Assembly (NCBI RefSeq): GCF_900141705.1
Contig: NZ_FQYM01000007.1
Location: forward strand, 1-64,000
Reading direction: 5' to 3'
Origin: Fibrobacter sp. UWP2
GTDB lineage: Bacteria; Fibrobacterota; Fibrobacteria; Fibrobacterales; Fibrobacteraceae
Length of the DNA: 64,000 nucleotides
How positions within the stretch are numbered: position 1 is the stretch's first letter; every line of letters begins with the position of its first letter. The position numbers and the translations under genes are program-made. This document shows, one piece after another, positions 1-8,745 of the stretch. A model generated the notes under the pieces. The model was not told the DNA's origin. It searched no databases and worked only from the letters and a program-made list of their open reading frames with translations.

Positions 1-285
1 TACGCGCACCTTCGCCTTGCCGCCCGCGATGTACACGGAACCGCCCTGGCTGGACCACTTCTTGAAGCCCTCCCTGGGGTGGTATGCTGCACCGCCGAGC
101 TGTTCCCTTTCGGCCAGGAGTATCGCCTCCACGAGCCTTGCGCCCATCTCCCTCGACAGCGCGTCAAGGCAGCTTTTCCCCTGTTCGGCAAGGTCGGCCA
201 GAACCACCCCGATACTGGTCGAAATGTCGATTTCTTCGCGGCGGACGATTGACAGTTTTGGGGTTCTTTTTGTACTTTTCATCAT
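1..285 (-). CDS. IS256-family (mutator-type) transposase, N-terminal part, cut by window edge
   Basis: The minus strand reads an open frame of 95 codons that runs off the left edge. It starts at an ATG at 285 with an AGAGGA ribosome site about 7 nt upstream. The segment 'LVEAILLAEREQLGG' followed by 'KWSSQGGSVYIAGGKAKVRV' resembles the N-terminal block of IS256/mutator transposases, where an acidic helix precedes a short beta element leading into the PRxR segment. The DDE catalytic residues would lie beyond the edge, so completeness cannot be judged. No terminal inverted repeat was identified between 286 and 440. Family assignment rests on motif resemblance only. Confidence 0.6.
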   Translation of the reverse strand, partial: MMKSTKRTPKLSIVRREEIDISTSIGVVLADLAEQGKSCLDALSREMGARLVEAILLAEREQLGGAAYHPREGFKKWSSQGGSVYIAGGKAKVRV

Positions 286-440
286 GGTGGTTATCCTCTT
301 GCTTGGTGTTTTTTTGCTGAACCAAATTTACAAGTTGGAGACCACCTTTTTCTTTTTGGTTGCAGAAATTTCAACTAACTTTGGGGCATCTTCTTGAGCA
401 CGATTGGGATTTTATAGTTTTTACCCAAAAGGATCGAAGT

Positions 441-1364
441 ATGGCAATATTCAACAATATTTTGGAAACCATCGGCAACACGCCGCTCGTTCGCATCAAC
501 AAGCTGAACAAGGGCGAAGCCGAAGTCTACGTAAAACTCGAAAGTTTCAACCCGCTCGGAAGCGCGAAGGACCGCGTGGCATTCAACATGATTGAACGCG
601 CCGAAAAGGAGGGCAAACTCAAGCCGGGCGCCCTCATCATCGAGCCGACCAGCGGCAATACGGGCGTAGGCCTTGCCTACGTGGGGGCCGTAAAGGGCTA
701 CAAGGTGGTGCTCACGATGCCCGATTCCATGAGCATGGAACGCAGGCTGCTATTGAAGGCGCTTGGGGCCGAGGTCGTGCTGACCGAAGGCGCGAAGGGC
801 ATGGCGGGCTGCATCGAGAAGGCGAACGAGATTGCGGCGCAGAACCCGGGAAGCTTTATTCCGCAGCAGTTCGAGAACCCGGCGAACCCGGAGGCGCACT
901 ACCTCACGACGGGGCCCGAAATCTGGCGCGATACCGAGGGCAACGTGGACGTGTTTATCGCGACGGCGGGCACGGGCGGCACCGTAAGCGGAACCGCGAA
1001 GTTCCTCAAAGAAAAGAACCCGAACGTCTACGTGATTGCGATTGAACCCGATGACTCCCCGATGATTAGCAAGGGTGTCGCGGGCCCGCACAAGATACAG
1101 GGAATCGGCGCGAACTTTATCCCGAAAATCTACGACCCGAAGGTGGTCGACGAGGTGTACCTCACCAGCACGGAGAAGGCCGGGAACGCGGCCCGAGCGG
1201 CAGCAAGCGAAGAAGGCATCTTCGTCGGGATTTCGTCCGGAGCGGCACTCGAATGCGCGTTGACAGTCGCCAAACGCCCCGAATTCAAGGGCAAGAGGAT
1301 CGTCGCGCTCCTCCCCGACACGGGCGAACGCTACCTGAGCACCTGGCTCTGGACGGAAAAGTAG
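441..1364 (+). CDS. cysK: Cysteine synthase (O-acetylserine sulfhydrylase)
   Basis: PLP-dependent fold-type II enzyme that makes L-cysteine from O-acetylserine and sulfide in the cytoplasm. The 307-aa product has the family's usual length. The PLP lysine is K43 in 'NPLGSAKDR'; the substrate loop 'TSGNTG' is at residues 70-75, and the cofactor phosphate loop 'TAGTGGT' and the 'GISSGAA' motif follow in order. The start at 441 was chosen because 'AGGA' sits 9 nt upstream and the conserved 'NILETIGNTPLVRI' begins here; a longer in-frame start at 360 would add non-conserved residues. It is followed after 53 nt by a sodium/solute symporter on the same strand, not obviously related in pathway. Confidence 0.95.
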   Translation: MAIFNNILETIGNTPLVRINKLNKGEAEVYVKLESFNPLGSAKDRVAFNMIERAEKEGKLKPGALIIEPTSGNTGVGLAYVGAVKGYKVVLTMPDSMSMERRLLLKALGAEVVLTEGAKGMAGCIEKANEIAAQNPGSFIPQQFENPANPEAHYLTTGPEIWRDTEGNVDVFIATAGTGGTVSGTAKFLKEKNPNVYVIAIEPDDSPMISKGVAGPHKIQGIGANFIPKIYDPKVVDEVYLTSTEKAGNAARAAASEEGIFVGISSGAALECALTVAKRPEFKGKRIVALLPDTGERYLSTWLWTEK

Positions 1365-1417
1365 CCTGTATAGTTATATTTCAATAAACAAGCATTCGAA
1401 AATAGGAGATTCACCAA

Positions 1418-2959
1418 ATGGTCATTACCGTATTTATCCTGTACCTGCTGATGATGCTCGGTATCGGATTCTACTTTTCCAAGAAGGCGAACAGCCTGAA
1501 CGCCTACTACCTGGGCAACCGCGGCATGAACAAGTGGGTCGTGGCGATGTCCGCACAGGCCTCCGACATGAGCGGTTGGCTTTTGATGGGCCTCCCGGGC
1601 GCCATCTTCGTGAGCGGTTTCTCCGAAGCGTGGATCGGCATCGGACTTGTCATCGGCACGTACCTCAACTGGAAAATCGTGGGTCGCAGGCTCCGCAAGT
1701 ACAGCCACTTCTGCGGCGACTCCATCACGCTGCCCGACTTCTTTGCGAACCGCTTCCGCGACAACAAGGGAGTAATCCGCGTCATCGCCTCGATTTTCAT
1801 TCTCGCGTTTTTCCTGTTCTACACGGTGTCTGGCTTTGTGGCTAGCGCTAAATTGTTCGGCACCATCTTCGGCATGGACTACACCACTGGCCTTATCATC
1901 GGTGCGGTCGTCGTGGTGAGCTACACCTTCATGGGCGGTTTCTTCGCCGTGTGCTGGACCGACTTTATCCAGGCGACCATGATGCTCATCGCCGTCATCG
2001 CCATTCCCTCGATTATCATGGCCGGTTCGGGCGGTTTTGCAGCCACCATGGACGCCGTGAACGCGCAGAACCCCTACCTGATGAGCCTGTTCACCAACGC
2101 TACCACCGGCAAGTCCATCGGGCTGATTGCGTTGATTTCAAGCCTCGCGTGGGGCCTCGGCTATTTTGGCATGCCGCATATTCTGGTGCGCTTCATGAGC
2201 ATCAAGAACGCCGAAGACATCAAGTTCTCCCGCCGCGTCGCCATGACCTGGGTGACCATCTGCCTTGGTGCCGCCATCATGATTGCAATCCTCGGCCGCT
2301 ACTACGTGGAAGCGAACGGCATTACCGTCGCCGACCCGGAACGCATCTTCATGATTCTCTGCCAGACACTCTGCCACCCGGCTGTCGCCGCCATTCTCAT
2401 GGCCGCCATCCTCGCCGCCATTATGAGTACCGCCGACTCCCAGCTGCTGGTTTCGGCGTCTGCCTTCAGTAACGACCTCTACAAGCACCTGTTCCGCAAG
2501 AACGCGAGCAACAAGGAAGTCATGTGGGTGAGCCGCGGCGTGGTCGTGGCGATTACGGTTATCGCGGTCATCGTCGCCATGCAGGGGGCGCCCAGCGCCA
2601 ACGGCGCTGCACAGGGCAAGAGCTTCCTCGACGTGGTGATGAGTCTCGTGAGCTTCGCCTGGGGCGGATTCGGTGCCTGCTTCGGCCCGATTATGCTCCT
2701 TGCCCTGTTCTGGAAGCGTACCACGCTTCCGGGCGCCATCGCGGGCATGCTCGTGGGCGGTATTACCGCATTCGTGTGGAAGTTCTACCTCTCCGGATTC
2801 TCCGCCGAAATCTTCCAGATTTACGAACTCGTGCCCGGATTCGTGCTTAGCTTTGCGACCATCGTGATCGTGAGCCTCTGCACCAAAGCCCCCAGCAAGG
2901 AAATCCAAGACGAGTTCGATGCTGTGGAACACACGCGCTTGAGCGATATGAAGCTGTAA
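1418..2959 (+). CDS. putP: Sodium:solute symporter, PutP (sodium/proline) type
   Basis: Inner-membrane Na+-coupled transporter of the SSS family, most like PutP, which imports L-proline. The 513-aa protein has a run of about 13 hydrophobic helices. The segment 'GNRGMNKWVVAMSAQASDMSGWLLMGLPGA' region (helices 1-2) matches the PutP pattern, and 'STADSQLLV' near residue 340 matches the conserved sodium-site segment of helix 8. The start has an AGGAGA ribosome site. A hairpin terminator lies about 65 nt after the stop. The substrate is inferred from the family; related SSS carriers for other amino acids cannot be excluded. Confidence 0.88.
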   Translation: MVITVFILYLLMMLGIGFYFSKKANSLNAYYLGNRGMNKWVVAMSAQASDMSGWLLMGLPGAIFVSGFSEAWIGIGLVIGTYLNWKIVGRRLRKYSHFCGDSITLPDFFANRFRDNKGVIRVIASIFILAFFLFYTVSGFVASAKLFGTIFGMDYTTGLIIGAVVVVSYTFMGGFFAVCWTDFIQATMMLIAVIAIPSIIMAGSGGFAATMDAVNAQNPYLMSLFTNATTGKSIGLIALISSLAWGLGYFGMPHILVRFMSIKNAEDIKFSRRVAMTWVTICLGAAIMIAILGRYYVEANGITVADPERIFMILCQTLCHPAVAAILMAAILAAIMSTADSQLLVSASAFSNDLYKHLFRKNASNKEVMWVSRGVVVAITVIAVIVAMQGAPSANGAAQGKSFLDVVMSLVSFAWGGFGACFGPIMLLALFWKRTTLPGAIAGMLVGGITAFVWKFYLSGFSAEIFQIYELVPGFVLSFATIVIVSLCTKAPSKEIQDEFDAVEHTRLSDMKL

Positions 2960-2967
2960 TCCATTCT

Positions 2968-3010
2968 GTCATCCTGAGCATTGCAACAAAGTTGCGACGT
3001 CGAAGGATCT
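2968..3010 (+). repeat. Interspersed repeat copy A (GTCATCCTGAGC ... GAAGGATC)
   Basis: Directly after the symporter stop codon lies GTCATCCTGAGC, then a small perfect stem (gcaac/aaa/gttgc, 2983-2995), then CGTCGAAGGATCT. The same outer words occur in opposite orientation at 11591-11657 with a different central stem. This looks like a REP-type interspersed intergenic element rather than a promoter. Confidence 0.6.
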
Positions 3011-3023
3011 CAAAGCACAAAGA

Positions 3024-3046
3024 CCTGCTCGCAAGCAGGCCTTTTT
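3024..3046 (+). terminator. Intrinsic terminator after the symporter gene
   Basis: Stem cctgct / loop cgca / stem agcagg is followed by CCTTTTTC. It is placed to end transcription of the symporter gene before the convergent gene at 3066-3962. Confidence 0.75.
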
Positions 3047-3065
3047 CAATTCTCTTTGCGTTTAG

Positions 3066-3962
3066 TTAAAATATCACGCGGTAGGGTATTTTCTTGTTGA
3101 TGCTACGACCCTTTACGTCAAAGGATCCCCTAGCCTTGGGCACACGCATTTTCGCATGGGTTGGTACTCCAATCGACGATAGCGCCCCATTCGAATAAAC
3201 CATATAGTATTCATCTACACGCAAATCGTGATAACGGAGTCGTTTTAACACAAAACCGCTCTCATTTTCAACAACCGTAAACCCATAATTCTTGTAGAAT
3301 TCGCCTGCCTGAACTTCGTGACCATCAAGGTCCGTAACAGATCCTATTCCATCATGCCTATACCATAAATCACATTTGTGGGGGTCAGTCTGGTCCGGAA
3401 CATAGATGTAATATTCCAAGGTATCAGACGAAGTCGGACCATGGTCATTACCAACAAGAATCTGGAAAAGTGTATCATTCTGCACATGATAATCAGTAAC
3501 ATCTCTATAACCTTCTTCAACGTCGGTGTAACTAGTCCATATACCATGGGGATAATATTTCAATTGATCATCAGATACCTTTTTTCCCGAATGATAATAC
3601 ATCAGATTAAAGTTTAAGGTATCCTTTACTTGATCTTTACGAACGACCATTTCGTATTCGACACTTCCATCGACTTCGGACTCACTTTTACGAATTGCCA
3701 TTGCAGCGGTATCCATTTGAACTTCATCACCACGCTTTTTGTATCTAGTGGCGATTAATTGCCCATCTAGTCGAGTTATTTTTTGCGTACTTACGGTTTC
3801 TTCACCGCCAATTCCATACTTAGCATAAGAGCTATCCAAATACGCGCCATCATCAGCGACGAAACCGGACAATTCATTCTTTCGTTCCATCAGCACGGCA
3901 TCAATGCAAGTAATGGCATGCGCATAGCCGACAAGAAAACATAAAGCCACAAAGCGTTTCAT
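3066..3962 (-). CDS. Secreted protein of unknown function
   Basis: A 298-aa product starting 'MKRFVALCFLVGYAHA' has a clear signal peptide. The body is rich in Tyr, Asp and beta-prone segments, with no recognisable catalytic motif. The start at 3962 is preferred over the in-frame ATG at 3977 because GAGGG lies 9 nt before it; the ATG at 3977 overlaps the upstream stop codon (TAATG) but has no ribosome site. It lies directly downstream of a frameshifted lipoprotein gene and probably shares its transcript. Function is not recognised. Confidence 0.75.
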   Translation of the reverse strand: MKRFVALCFLVGYAHAITCIDAVLMERKNELSGFVADDGAYLDSSYAKYGIGGEETVSTQKITRLDGQLIATRYKKRGDEVQMDTAAMAIRKSESEVDGSVEYEMVVRKDQVKDTLNFNLMYYHSGKKVSDDQLKYYPHGIWTSYTDVEEGYRDVTDYHVQNDTLFQILVGNDHGPTSSDTLEYYIYVPDQTDPHKCDLWYRHDGIGSVTDLDGHEVQAGEFYKNYGFTVVENESGFVLKRLRYHDLRVDEYYMVYSNGALSSIGVPTHAKMRVPKARGSFDVKGRSINKKIPYRVIF

Positions 3963-3976
3963 ATCAAAGGCCCTCA

Positions 3977-4861
3977 TTAGTCGTCATATTCCGGCGCATC
4001 GAACGAGGTCGGAATGTGCGGCGTATCCGGGTCGTTATGAATGAACGAGAATCCGCTAATCTTGCCCGTTTCACGGTCAACCGGTCCAGTCTGCAGCTGG
4101 CCGTAAATAGCGGTAGTTATGCTGCTCGCATTCAGGAACGTATTGTTGTCGATTACCATATAGTAGCCGTAAATTTCCCAAGTACCCGTCTTGCGTTCGA
4201 CAGTCTTTGTACCTTCGCGAGCTTCCAATTTCGAGGTTCCGTCAGCCGTCAAGGTAAACGTCCAATCTAAGCCATCTTTCTTTGCGACCCATTCGCCGAC
4301 AAAATCCTCGGCCTTCTCGTATTCGTACTCGATTCCTTCAACCGTACAGTTCAAAGTTCCACCCGAGATTTTGGTAATGGTGTTGTCGGTGCCCACAGAA
4401 TGATTAAACAACGTACGGACTTCTCCCACATAGTAGAACGGGATCATCAACAGGGTGCTGCGCTGGATATCGTAGCGGCCCGCATGCCAGTTCACCACCT
4501 TGTCGCCGACCGAATTTTCATAGATATACGAGCCATCGAAGAACCTATAAACCCTCGTGGTATCACCATCGGCACATTCATAGATTTTATTCTTGATCGA
4601 ATCCGCCTTGGAGACCTTGCCCTTCTGAACAGCGACGCTAGCCTTGACGGCTTCGCTGTAATCGCCACCGTCTACAGAGTACAGAATTGTGTCGTCTTCA
4701 TCGGCATTGTCGGTTTCTTTGACCACGAACGAAATCTTGAAGCCTTCTTTCACTTTTTCCACAATCTTTTTGGCGGCATCGGTTTCGCTATACTGCACGC
4801 CGCTATTGCCCTTTTCAATACTCACCACGCCACCTGCAAAATCCGTATAGGTGACCCCCAC
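3977..4861 (-). pseudogene. C-terminal part of Ser-rich lipoprotein, separated by a frameshift
   Basis: This frame has no credible start: position 4861 is only a GTG inside the upstream coding frame and lacks a ribosome site. Adding one G to the G5 run (C5 on the plus strand at 4855-4859) would join 'RIPDELWG' from the upstream frame to 'VTYTDFAGGVV' here, giving one continuous lipoprotein of about 452 residues. The segment contains 'DGLDWTFTLTADGTSKLEAREG', a lipocalin-like beta pattern also seen in other small exported proteins. The break is either a real -1 mutation or an assembly or base-calling error in the homopolymer. The product function is unknown. Confidence 0.7.
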
Positions 4862-5334
4862 AATTCGTCCGGAATGCGGAGCGCGACAACGCCCTTCTTG
4901 CTGCCGGTCGACATGTAAACCGTATGGTCGAACACCTTGAGTTCATAGTTCTTCTGTAAATCGGAGAGTTTCGCAGCACGGGTCCCTTCCGGAAGCACTA
5001 TCGAAGATGAAGAAACTTCAGAAGACGAAGACTTCGGAGATTCGCTCGAAGAGGACTTGTCTTTACTTACGCTAGAAGACGACTTGGAATCTTCCTTAGC
5101 AGAAGACGGGGAATTGTCGGACGCCTTTTCGCTAGACGAAGAAACCTTGTCGCCATCCTCGGACGACGAAGACTTGGCGTCCTTTTCGGAAGAAGAAGAG
5201 TTATCGCCTTCTTCCACGGAGGAAGAGGATTCTTCTGCAGAAGGGTCCGCAGAAGCGGAAGAGCTGTCGTCACCGCATGCTGCGAACAGCAATGCGGAAA
5301 AAATAAATACGGGAAGAATTTTCTTGCATTTCAT
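4822..5334 (-). CDS. Ser/Glu-rich lipoprotein, N-terminal part (frameshifted)
   Basis: It starts 'MKCKKILPVFIFSALLFAACGDD': a lipoprotein signal peptide with lipobox LFAAC, so the mature protein is lipid-anchored at the N-terminal cysteine. A linker of about 90 residues of Ser, Glu, Asp and Lys follows, the style typical of Fibrobacter surface lipoproteins. The frame runs on to 4822 only as out-of-frame sequence after the G5 run at 4855-4859; the true continuation is in the frame of 3977-4861. Upstream there is no Shine-Dalgarno, but TATATT sits exactly 7 nt before the ATG (5342-5347), which suggests a leaderless start. Confidence 0.7.
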   Translation of the reverse strand: MKCKKILPVFIFSALLFAACGDDSSSASADPSAEESSSSVEEGDNSSSSEKDAKSSSSEDGDKVSSSSEKASDNSPSSAKEDSKSSSSVSKDKSSSSESPKSSSSEVSSSSIVLPEGTRAAKLSDLQKNYELKVFDHTVYMSTGSKKGVVALRIPDELWGSPIRILQVAW

Positions 5335-5350
5335 GCGCCCAAATATAGAT

Positions 5351-7915
5351 TTACTTTATTTGGAGCAACTTGACTGCAAGAGGTTTACCCGTAGAATTGA
5401 GCAGCTTCGCCACGTAGCGGCCGGCGGGGAGCGATTCTAGCGAAACGTGCGCGATCCCTGCCACCTGCTTGGAAAGCACCATCTTGCCGTTTACGGAGAA
5501 CAGGGCAAGCATACCGTCCATCGGCGCCGTCACATGGAGCGTACGCTTCTCCTGATGCAGGCGGGGCGATACAGGCAAGGCAATCTGTCTGTTTCCCAAA
5601 ACAATATCCGTACCCTCGGGAGCGCCTACCACAAGGCCGCGCCCCACCGTACTCATGTACACCACGCCGAAGTTGTTCATGTCGCCCTGGACGAGGTTGC
5701 CGTTGCCGGGGCCGCCGAACTGGTGGGCGTCGTCGTTGATGCGCTCGAAAGTCTTGCACTTGTCAGTACTGCGGTAGATACCAATCGGGTCGCCTTCCTT
5801 CGCGGCACCCCAAATAAAGATGGTCTCGTAAGCAGCACCTTCCTTCGCCTTGCCGACACCCACGGCGATGGCGGTGCTTGCGCCCTCACAGCGGTTCCAG
5901 GTTTCGCCACCATCTTCGGTATAGGCAAGGCCGTTTTCGCTATAACCCTTCGCGAGCCACATTTGCGCTTGGTCCATGGGAACCCACAGGTGTCCCTCGC
6001 GACCGGGGACGGTACGTATAAGGCCACCCCCATTGTAATACTCGCCGGCACTCTCGTTCTGCAGGCGCGCCGTGGCTGCATTAAAGTTCTTGCCGCCGTC
6101 CTTGGAGCGGTAGAGCGTGCCCATGGCGTTCATCACGTAGAACGCATCGGCATTCACCGGGTCGGCGACAATGCGCGCATACTGCGTCTGCTCGCCCGTC
6201 TTGGTCTCAGTCCAGCTCACCCCGTTATCGTCGGAGCGGTAGACGCTTGCACTCTGGTCCGGGCGGTGCAAAATCACCTTGCCGTCAGCAGAGAGCACCA
6301 CCAGGCCCTTCTCGCCCTTGAGCGTCGTCTTGAGGCTGTCCCAGGTCTTACCGTAGTCTTCGGAGCGGTACATCACCTTGTAGTTGATGGACTCGTACTG
6401 CCCGTAAACCGTGATGACACCCGTGCGCACCAGGGAGCCCGATTGCGCGGCGTAGCCCATGCTCTCGGTCGTGCCCACAATCGGCTTGGGGCGGTCGTAG
6501 CTTTCGTTGATGTTGTAGTAGCTGGCGCCGTCATAGTCGCCAATCGCCGTCACCAGGGGGCCACCGGGAATGCTCACCACATCGAGCGGGACAGTTTCCT
6601 CGATGCCGCGGCTCTGGAACTTCCACACCGGCACGTCGGCGGTGATGTCGTCCGTCTGGAAAACGCCGTTGCCGCTGGTGACCCAGACCTTTTTGCTGTT
6701 GAACGGGTCAAACTCAATGGAGCCCGCCCAGTGGATGGCGTTGCCGTGGATCCAGGCGTTGCCGTTCTCGTCCATGTTTACGCCATCGTTGTAGTGCTGG
6801 CCGTGCTTCCACGTCTTGCCGCCGTCCGTCGTCACGTAAATGCGGTCGCCGTAGTTCTCGGTGCCGTCCTTGTAGTAATGGCGGCCGGTGTACTTGCCCA
6901 AGGTCGTCACCACAATGTGGTTCTTGTCTTTGGGGTCAATAGCAATGCCGCCGTAGCTGCTCTGGTCCACTTCCAGCTTCATCTGCTTTGCGGCATTGGG
7001 GTCACCGTTGTTCACCTCCACGCTGTCGGAGGGCGTGATATCGGTCCACGCGCCCGAGGCCATGTTGTACTTGAACACGCCGCCACGGCTAATGTTGTAA
7101 GGGCCAGGACCGTCAGCAAACGTGATGAACATGTCGCCGTCCACGATCTTGGCCCTATGGGGCATGAGCCCCGAGGGGGCGCCGGCAACCACACTCCAAG
7201 TCTTGCCGCCGTCCTTACTCACTTGAAAATTGTCCTTGGTCTCAGAAATGCCTAGGTAAATAGTCGAGGTGCTGCCATCGGCGAGCTTGCCACCCGCTTT
7301 GTCAAAGAGCACAAAGCTGATGCCGTTGACGCCGTTCAGGCTGCTCTCGGTCGCACTCGAGAGCGCCACCTGGTAAAGGCTGGTCCATGTCTTACCCGCG
7401 TCGGAACTCTTGTAAAGCCCCTTGGTACGGCTCCCGCAAAGCACTATATTCGAGTTGTTGGGGTCCACCGCGAGCTTCTCGCCCGTCTGGCGGCCCATGC
7501 CGTTGCCGTGGGCAAGCATTTCCACGTAGCTCGTGTCCCAGGTCTCGCCGTAGTCGCTGCTGCGGAGCACCGCCGTGCGGCCCTTGCTAAAGTATCCCGT
7601 ACCGCCCAGCACGTAGATTTTCGCGGGGTCGTTCGGGTCCAAAGCAAAAGCCTCGGTACCGTAAAGGCCCACGTCGTTCTGAGAAATCCAGTCCATCAGG
7701 GGAATCCAGCGTGAAGTAGTCGCGTCCCAGCGGTAAATGCCGCCCACGTCGGTGCGGGCATAAATCAGCCCCTCGACCTGCTCGCTGGGCATCACGGCGC
7801 TCACAAAGCCGCCGCCATCGAAGCGGACATTGCTCCAGTTGTACTTTTCGGCAAACGCCGTTCCCGCCATAAGCGAAACCAGCGTCATTTCTGCAAGAAC
7901 TATTCTTCCGAGCAT
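5351..7915 (-). CDS. Secreted GH74 xyloglucanase
   Basis: An exported 854-aa glycoside hydrolase that should cut the beta-1,4-glucan backbone of xyloglucan. After the signal peptide, 'YNWSNVRFDGGGFVSAV' and 'LIYARTDVGGIYRW' match the GH74 N-terminal propeller. The two expected catalytic aspartates are present: D56 in 'ARTDVGG' and D460 in 'AIGDYDG'. Repeated 'SxDxGxTW' (BNR/Asp-box) motifs occur through the two propellers. The last 70 residues form a small domain with 'FSVNGKMVLSKQVAG' and 'LPAGRYVAKL', resembling the C-terminal sorting-type domains of secreted Bacteroidetes and Fibrobacter proteins. The start at 7915 has GGGAG 7 nt upstream; the ATG at 7927 has none. Confidence 0.9.
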   Translation of the reverse strand: MLGRIVLAEMTLVSLMAGTAFAEKYNWSNVRFDGGGFVSAVMPSEQVEGLIYARTDVGGIYRWDATTSRWIPLMDWISQNDVGLYGTEAFALDPNDPAKIYVLGGTGYFSKGRTAVLRSSDYGETWDTSYVEMLAHGNGMGRQTGEKLAVDPNNSNIVLCGSRTKGLYKSSDAGKTWTSLYQVALSSATESSLNGVNGISFVLFDKAGGKLADGSTSTIYLGISETKDNFQVSKDGGKTWSVVAGAPSGLMPHRAKIVDGDMFITFADGPGPYNISRGGVFKYNMASGAWTDITPSDSVEVNNGDPNAAKQMKLEVDQSSYGGIAIDPKDKNHIVVTTLGKYTGRHYYKDGTENYGDRIYVTTDGGKTWKHGQHYNDGVNMDENGNAWIHGNAIHWAGSIEFDPFNSKKVWVTSGNGVFQTDDITADVPVWKFQSRGIEETVPLDVVSIPGGPLVTAIGDYDGASYYNINESYDRPKPIVGTTESMGYAAQSGSLVRTGVITVYGQYESINYKVMYRSEDYGKTWDSLKTTLKGEKGLVVLSADGKVILHRPDQSASVYRSDDNGVSWTETKTGEQTQYARIVADPVNADAFYVMNAMGTLYRSKDGGKNFNAATARLQNESAGEYYNGGGLIRTVPGREGHLWVPMDQAQMWLAKGYSENGLAYTEDGGETWNRCEGASTAIAVGVGKAKEGAAYETIFIWGAAKEGDPIGIYRSTDKCKTFERINDDAHQFGGPGNGNLVQGDMNNFGVVYMSTVGRGLVVGAPEGTDIVLGNRQIALPVSPRLHQEKRTLHVTAPMDGMLALFSVNGKMVLSKQVAGIAHVSLESLPAGRYVAKLLNSTGKPLAVKLLQIK

Positions 7916-8032
7916 GCGGACTCCCATACTGTAAATTTTCCGATATTAAACTAAATCAAAGAAGCCCAAACCGCCTTTTTTTTCGTTCCCGAGCCGAATA
8001 AGCGTTTATGTAAACACAACATGCGGTTTCCC

Positions 8033-8061
8033 TTTACAAAAAACGCCCTTTTTGTTAAATT
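8033..8061 (+). promoter_or_regulatory. Promoter of tRNA-Gly
   Basis: TTTACA (8033-8038), a 17-nt spacer, and TAAATT (8056-8061), with the tRNA beginning 10 nt later. This is a close match to a housekeeping sigma-70-type promoter with a very short leader. Confidence 0.65.
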
Positions 8062-8070
8062 TTGAACAAT

Positions 8071-8143
8071 GCGGGAGTAGCTCAGTTGGTAGAGCGCGAC
8101 CTTCCCAAGGTCGATGTCGAGGGTTCGAGACCCTTTTCCCGCT
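8071..8143 (+). tRNA. tRNA-Gly (anticodon CCC)
   Basis: A complete cloverleaf can be folded: acceptor GCGGGAG / TTCCCGC, D arm GCTC / GAGC, anticodon stem CGACC / GGTCG with loop TTCCCAA (anticodon CCC, reading GGG), T arm GAGGG / CCCTT with loop TTCGAGA, and discriminator T. The 3' CCA is not encoded. It is followed at once by a strong terminator. Confidence 0.97.
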
Positions 8144-8146
8144 CGA

Positions 8147-8180
8147 AAAGAAATCCACATCCATCGTGGATTTCTTTTTT
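8147..8180 (+). terminator. Intrinsic terminator after tRNA-Gly
   Basis: Stem aagaaatccac / loop atccatc / stem gtggatttctt is followed by a T-rich run. It lies directly after the tRNA 3' end. Confidence 0.85.
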
Positions 8181-8202
8181 TCATTTTTTCTATCGTTGTT
8201 GC

Positions 8203-8745
8203 ATGTATTTTAGCAAAACAAGTCTTGGAATTTTACTTCTCGCCATCGTGGCGGGCTCCACCACCCTCCACGCCGAAGAAAAATCCATGTGGCAAAAGTT
8301 CAAGGACTTCTTTTCGCCTGTACCGACGGTCGAGGGCGAAGGGCCCGAGTACGACGAACTGCGGGCGCTCGACCAAGAAATCAACAAGTTGGAGGGCAAA
8401 TACTCCCGCGAACGCAGGCCAAATAACAAGCAGCGCATCAAAAAGGAGCTTGACCAACTGAAGTCGAAGCGCGAAGCCCTCGCCCAAAAAATCAAGGCCA
8501 AGGAAGCCGCAGCCAAGAACCAGCCCAATCCCGCCCCGAGCAGCGCCAAGCCGCAAAGTTCCTCTTCCGTCACATCCTCTGCCGCTACAGCAGTCCCGGT
8601 TTGCGGGCACGACACGGTCTTTGTCCACGACACCGTCACCGTGCACGACACGCTCTACGTGATTGTCGCGAACCCAAAGGCAACAGCCGATTCCACGCAG
8701 TCCAATACTGCGGCAGAAGCCCCTACGGTTCCAGGTAATAAGTAG
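8203..8745 (+). CDS. Exported coiled-coil protein of unknown function
   Basis: A 180-aa protein with a signal peptide ('MYFSKTSLGILLLAIVAGSTTLHA'), a charged coiled-coil stretch (about residues 45-105, with heptad-like 'ELRALDQEINKLEGKY'), then a Pro/Ser-rich linker and a short repeat 'HDTVFVHDTVTVHDTLYV'. The HDTV-type repeat occurs in exported proteins of Bacteroidetes and Fibrobacter. The start at 8203 is the first ATG after the tRNA terminator; upstream in-frame ATGs lie inside the tRNA. There is no obvious ribosome site. The 3' end overlaps the convergent HAD gene by 23 nt. Function unknown. Confidence 0.7.
   Translation: MYFSKTSLGILLLAIVAGSTTLHAEEKSMWQKFKDFFSPVPTVEGEGPEYDELRALDQEINKLEGKYSRERRPNNKQRIKKELDQLKSKREALAQKIKAKEAAAKNQPNPAPSSAKPQSSSSVTSSAATAVPVCGHDTVFVHDTVTVHDTLYVIVANPKATADSTQSNTAAEAPTVPGNK

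Noticed and set aside
2138-2932. 264-aa minus-strand frame within the symporter gene
   Set aside because: His/Glu-rich mirror of membrane-helix codons; no motif.
5057-5440. 127-aa Glu/Asp/Ser-rich plus-strand frame
   Set aside because: It is the mirror image of the Ser-rich linker codons of the lipoprotein on the other strand.
5447-7255. 602-aa plus-strand frame opposite the xyloglucanase gene
   Set aside because: It is antisense to a clear GH74 gene. Long mirror frames arise from the GC-rich third codon positions; the His/Val/Ala-rich product has no motif and no ribosome site.
8062-8202. Extended start of the coiled-coil protein through the tRNA
   Set aside because: The frame passes through tRNA-Gly and its terminator; signal peptide begins at 8203.
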